Shown here: in pieces, positions 62,739 to 64,000 of the stretch | How positions within the stretch are numbered: position 1 is the first letter of the stretch | Layout of the letters: each line of letters starts with the position of its first letter | DNA from: Siminovitchia thermophila | Lineage (GTDB): Bacteria; Bacillota; Bacilli; Bacillales; Bacillaceae_C | NCBI RefSeq assembly: GCF_016909185.1 | Contig: NZ_JAFBFH010000006.1 | Location: 112,909 to 176,908 of the forward strand | Direction: 5' to 3' | DNA length: 64,000 bases | Notes under the pieces: generated by a model | What the model saw: the letters and a program-made list of their open reading frames with translations, nothing else | Told to the model about the DNA's origin: nothing | Database searches by the model: none | Translations under genes and position numbers: made by a program

Positions 62739-63406
62739 TGGATAATATAACCTTGTCCTTTCTTAGTCATAATGAAGTGTTCTTTTCCAAGTTCAGCAAG
62801 CTTTTTACGCAGACGAGCAATATTAACCGTCAATGTATTTTCGTCTACGAAATTTTCATTCTTCCAAAGGCTACGCATCATTTTCGTACGACTGACGATG
62901 GTTCCTTTATTTTTCATCAGGATTTTCAAAATAAGAAATTCTGTTTTCGTGAGTTCCGACTTTCGATCTCCATGTAAGGCCTCTCCGTTCTCAAGGTTTA
63001 ATATAATTCCATCATGTTCGATTGTCTTAGACTGTGTTTCCATGTAGGAATACGTTCTGCGGAGGAGTGCATTAATTTTTGCAATCAATACCTCCATATG
63101 GAAAGGTTTTTGAATATAATCATCTCCTCCCATGTTTATCGACATCACTATATCCATTGGTGTATCACGGGAAGAGAGAAAGATCATAGGGACCTTTGAA
63201 ATTTCTCTGATTTTATTACACCAGTAAAATCCGTCAAACGATGGCAAATTGATATCCATGATGACTAGGTGAGGATCATGATTAAGAAATACCTGCATGA
63301 TTTGGTCAAAGTCTTCGATCTTAACGGTTTCAAAACCCCACTTTTCTAATGTTTCCCCTACCATATCACGAATGGTCAAATCATCTTCCACAATCATGAT
63401 TTTCAT
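62735..63406 (-). CDS. OmpR-family response regulator, BceR-like
   Basis: 223 residues from the ATG at 63406 (GGAGGG upstream); the frame extends to 63472 without a ribosome binding site. The receiver domain has the acidic pair EDD at 7-9 and the phosphorylated D51 in VIMDINLPSFDG, followed by FLSSRDTPMD and YIQKPFH. The C-terminal winged helix includes LTKTEFLILKILMKNKGTIV and ENTLTVNIARLRKKL. It would activate the divergent ABC transporter genes on contact with cell-wall-active peptides such as bacitracin. Confidence 0.9.
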   Translation of the reverse strand: MKIMIVEDDLTIRDMVGETLEKWGFETVKIEDFDQIMQVFLNHDPHLVIMDINLPSFDGFYWCNKIREISKVPMIFLSSRDTPMDIVMSINMGGDDYIQKPFHMEVLIAKINALLRRTYSYMETQSKTIEHDGIILNLENGEALHGDRKSELTKTEFLILKILMKNKGTIVSRTKMMRSLWKNENFVDENTLTVNIARLRKKLAELGKEHFIMTKKGQGYIIQ

Positions 63407-63613
63407 TCCTCTTCCCTCCAAACAATCATCCTTCTTTAACATCATATTAATTGAATATCGACCAACATACAAAGAAAATATCGTGTTTAAACATATTTTT
63501 TATCAATGTGACGAAAATGTAAGGTTACGAGATCAAGCTGTAAGTTTATATAAAGGGCACCTATTGTAAAATAAAAACGTAAAACAAAACAACTCTGAAT
63601 GGAGGATTTAAAT

Positions 63614-63905
63614 ATGAAAACTATTGTCGAAGCAAAACAAATAAAAAAAGTCTATGGTGCAAAGGGAAATGTATTTTCAGCTTTGGAGGATATAGACTTA
63701 ACCGTCATGGAAGGTGAATTCGTCGGTATTATGGGTCCCTCGGGTGCTGGTAAATCAACTTTACTAAATATATTGGCAACAATTGACGAGCCGACTGCTG
63801 GTGACATCGTGGTTGACGGAATCAATTTGACAAAGATGAATGAAGAGCAATTATCTGCCTTTCGCCGTGACAAACTTGGTTTCCTTTTCCAAGACTATAA
63901 TTTAT
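63614..63905 (+). pseudogene. BceA-like ABC transporter ATPase, cut by an IS
   Basis: ATG at 63614 with GGAGG upstream. The product begins normally, KTIVEAKQIKKVYGAKGN, with Walker A GPSGAGKST and the Q-loop FLFQDYNL. Directly after the Q-loop the sequence changes: the expected LLDTLTV-like continuation is replaced by foreign DNA from about 63906, where the frame soon stops. The remainder of the gene and the permease gene, if present, lie beyond the window. Confidence 0.8.
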
Positions 63906-64000
63906 GGTTCTATGTCAAATGTTGGGGTGAAGTGAGATGGAATCTCACCTACCCAACATGACTTCCAATTTTTTTATACTTATGTAAAAGAAGTATTCTT
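63906..64000. mobile_element. end of an insertion sequence (possibly ISL3 family), continuing beyond the window
   Basis: GGTTCTATGTCAAATGTTGG begins exactly where the ABC ATPase similarity stops. It contains a hairpin GTTGGG..GTGAGAT / ATCTCAC..CCCAAC. The first bases resemble ISL3-type ends as I recall them; no transposase is visible within the window, so the family is tentative. Confidence 0.5.

Overview
The window is a chromosomal segment of a low-GC Gram-positive bacterium of the Bacillaceae. The evidence is the strong GGAGG-type ribosome binding sites, the start codons (ATG, GTG, TTG), close relatives of Bacillus subtilis PbuG, GuaA, NadE, PncB and the YeaC-YeaD-YebA set, and Tn916/ICE-type mobile genes. 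Species cannot be fixed from the sequence alone. No rRNA or tRNA genes and no CRISPR array were seen.

Positions 1-13.2 kb hold the end of an MFS transporter, then a minus-strand catabolic block: class III aminotransferase, PuuP-like permease, YtcJ-type amidohydrolase, sodium:solute symporter, second YtcJ-type amidohydrolase and an M20 hydantoinase/carbamoylase-type hydrolase. A divergent sigma-54 activator (PAS, AAA+, Fis HTH) faces the block. Two clear -24/-12 promoters read into it (11535-11551 and 6086-6102), so it looks like a small sigma-54 regulon for an amide, carbamoyl or amine nitrogen source.

Positions 13.2-21 kb hold a leader-like RNA in front of a 27-residue cysteine-rich peptide, degenerate 40-bp repeats, an ACAD-like flavin monooxygenase facing an amino acid ABC transporter (probably sulfur acquisition), and argJ divergent from a short GNAT-type N-acetylglutamate synthase. 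A second structured leader follows at 21.0-21.2 kb, in front of decayed sequence.

Positions 22.2-32.2 kb look like a glutarate / L-2-hydroxyglutarate catabolic region: semialdehyde dehydrogenase, APC permease, GntR regulator, LhgO-like oxidase, DUF3870 protein, a LysR-controlled D-2-hydroxyacid dehydrogenase plus ureohydrolase, and a CsiD/GlaH-type 2-oxoglutarate dioxygenase behind its own structured, terminator-ending leader. Together CsiD and LhgO would convert glutarate to 2-oxoglutarate.

Positions 32.5-33.5 kb are a remarkable array of about 46 tandem 20-bp units. Positions 33.5-48.8 kb are core genome: an amphi-Trp protein, an SMR efflux pair, an AlkD-like protein, the pncA-pncB-nadE NAD salvage set, MoxR-DUF58-transglutaminase, an amino acid permease, a guanine riboswitch with pbuG, and guaA.

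From the 3' end of guaA (48.8 kb) onward the sequence becomes visibly AT-richer and is a decayed island: tyrosine integrase and DUF3173 of an ICE, a structured noncoding block, a broken ICE sigma factor gene, an IS1182-like element, remnants of a BtrH-like protein, IS21, AraC and a zinc ABC transporter, then an Rrf2 regulator with a CxxC flavoprotein, a VanZ-like protein, an intact IS3-family element, and a BceRS-type two-component system whose partner ABC ATPase gene is cut by another IS at the window edge.
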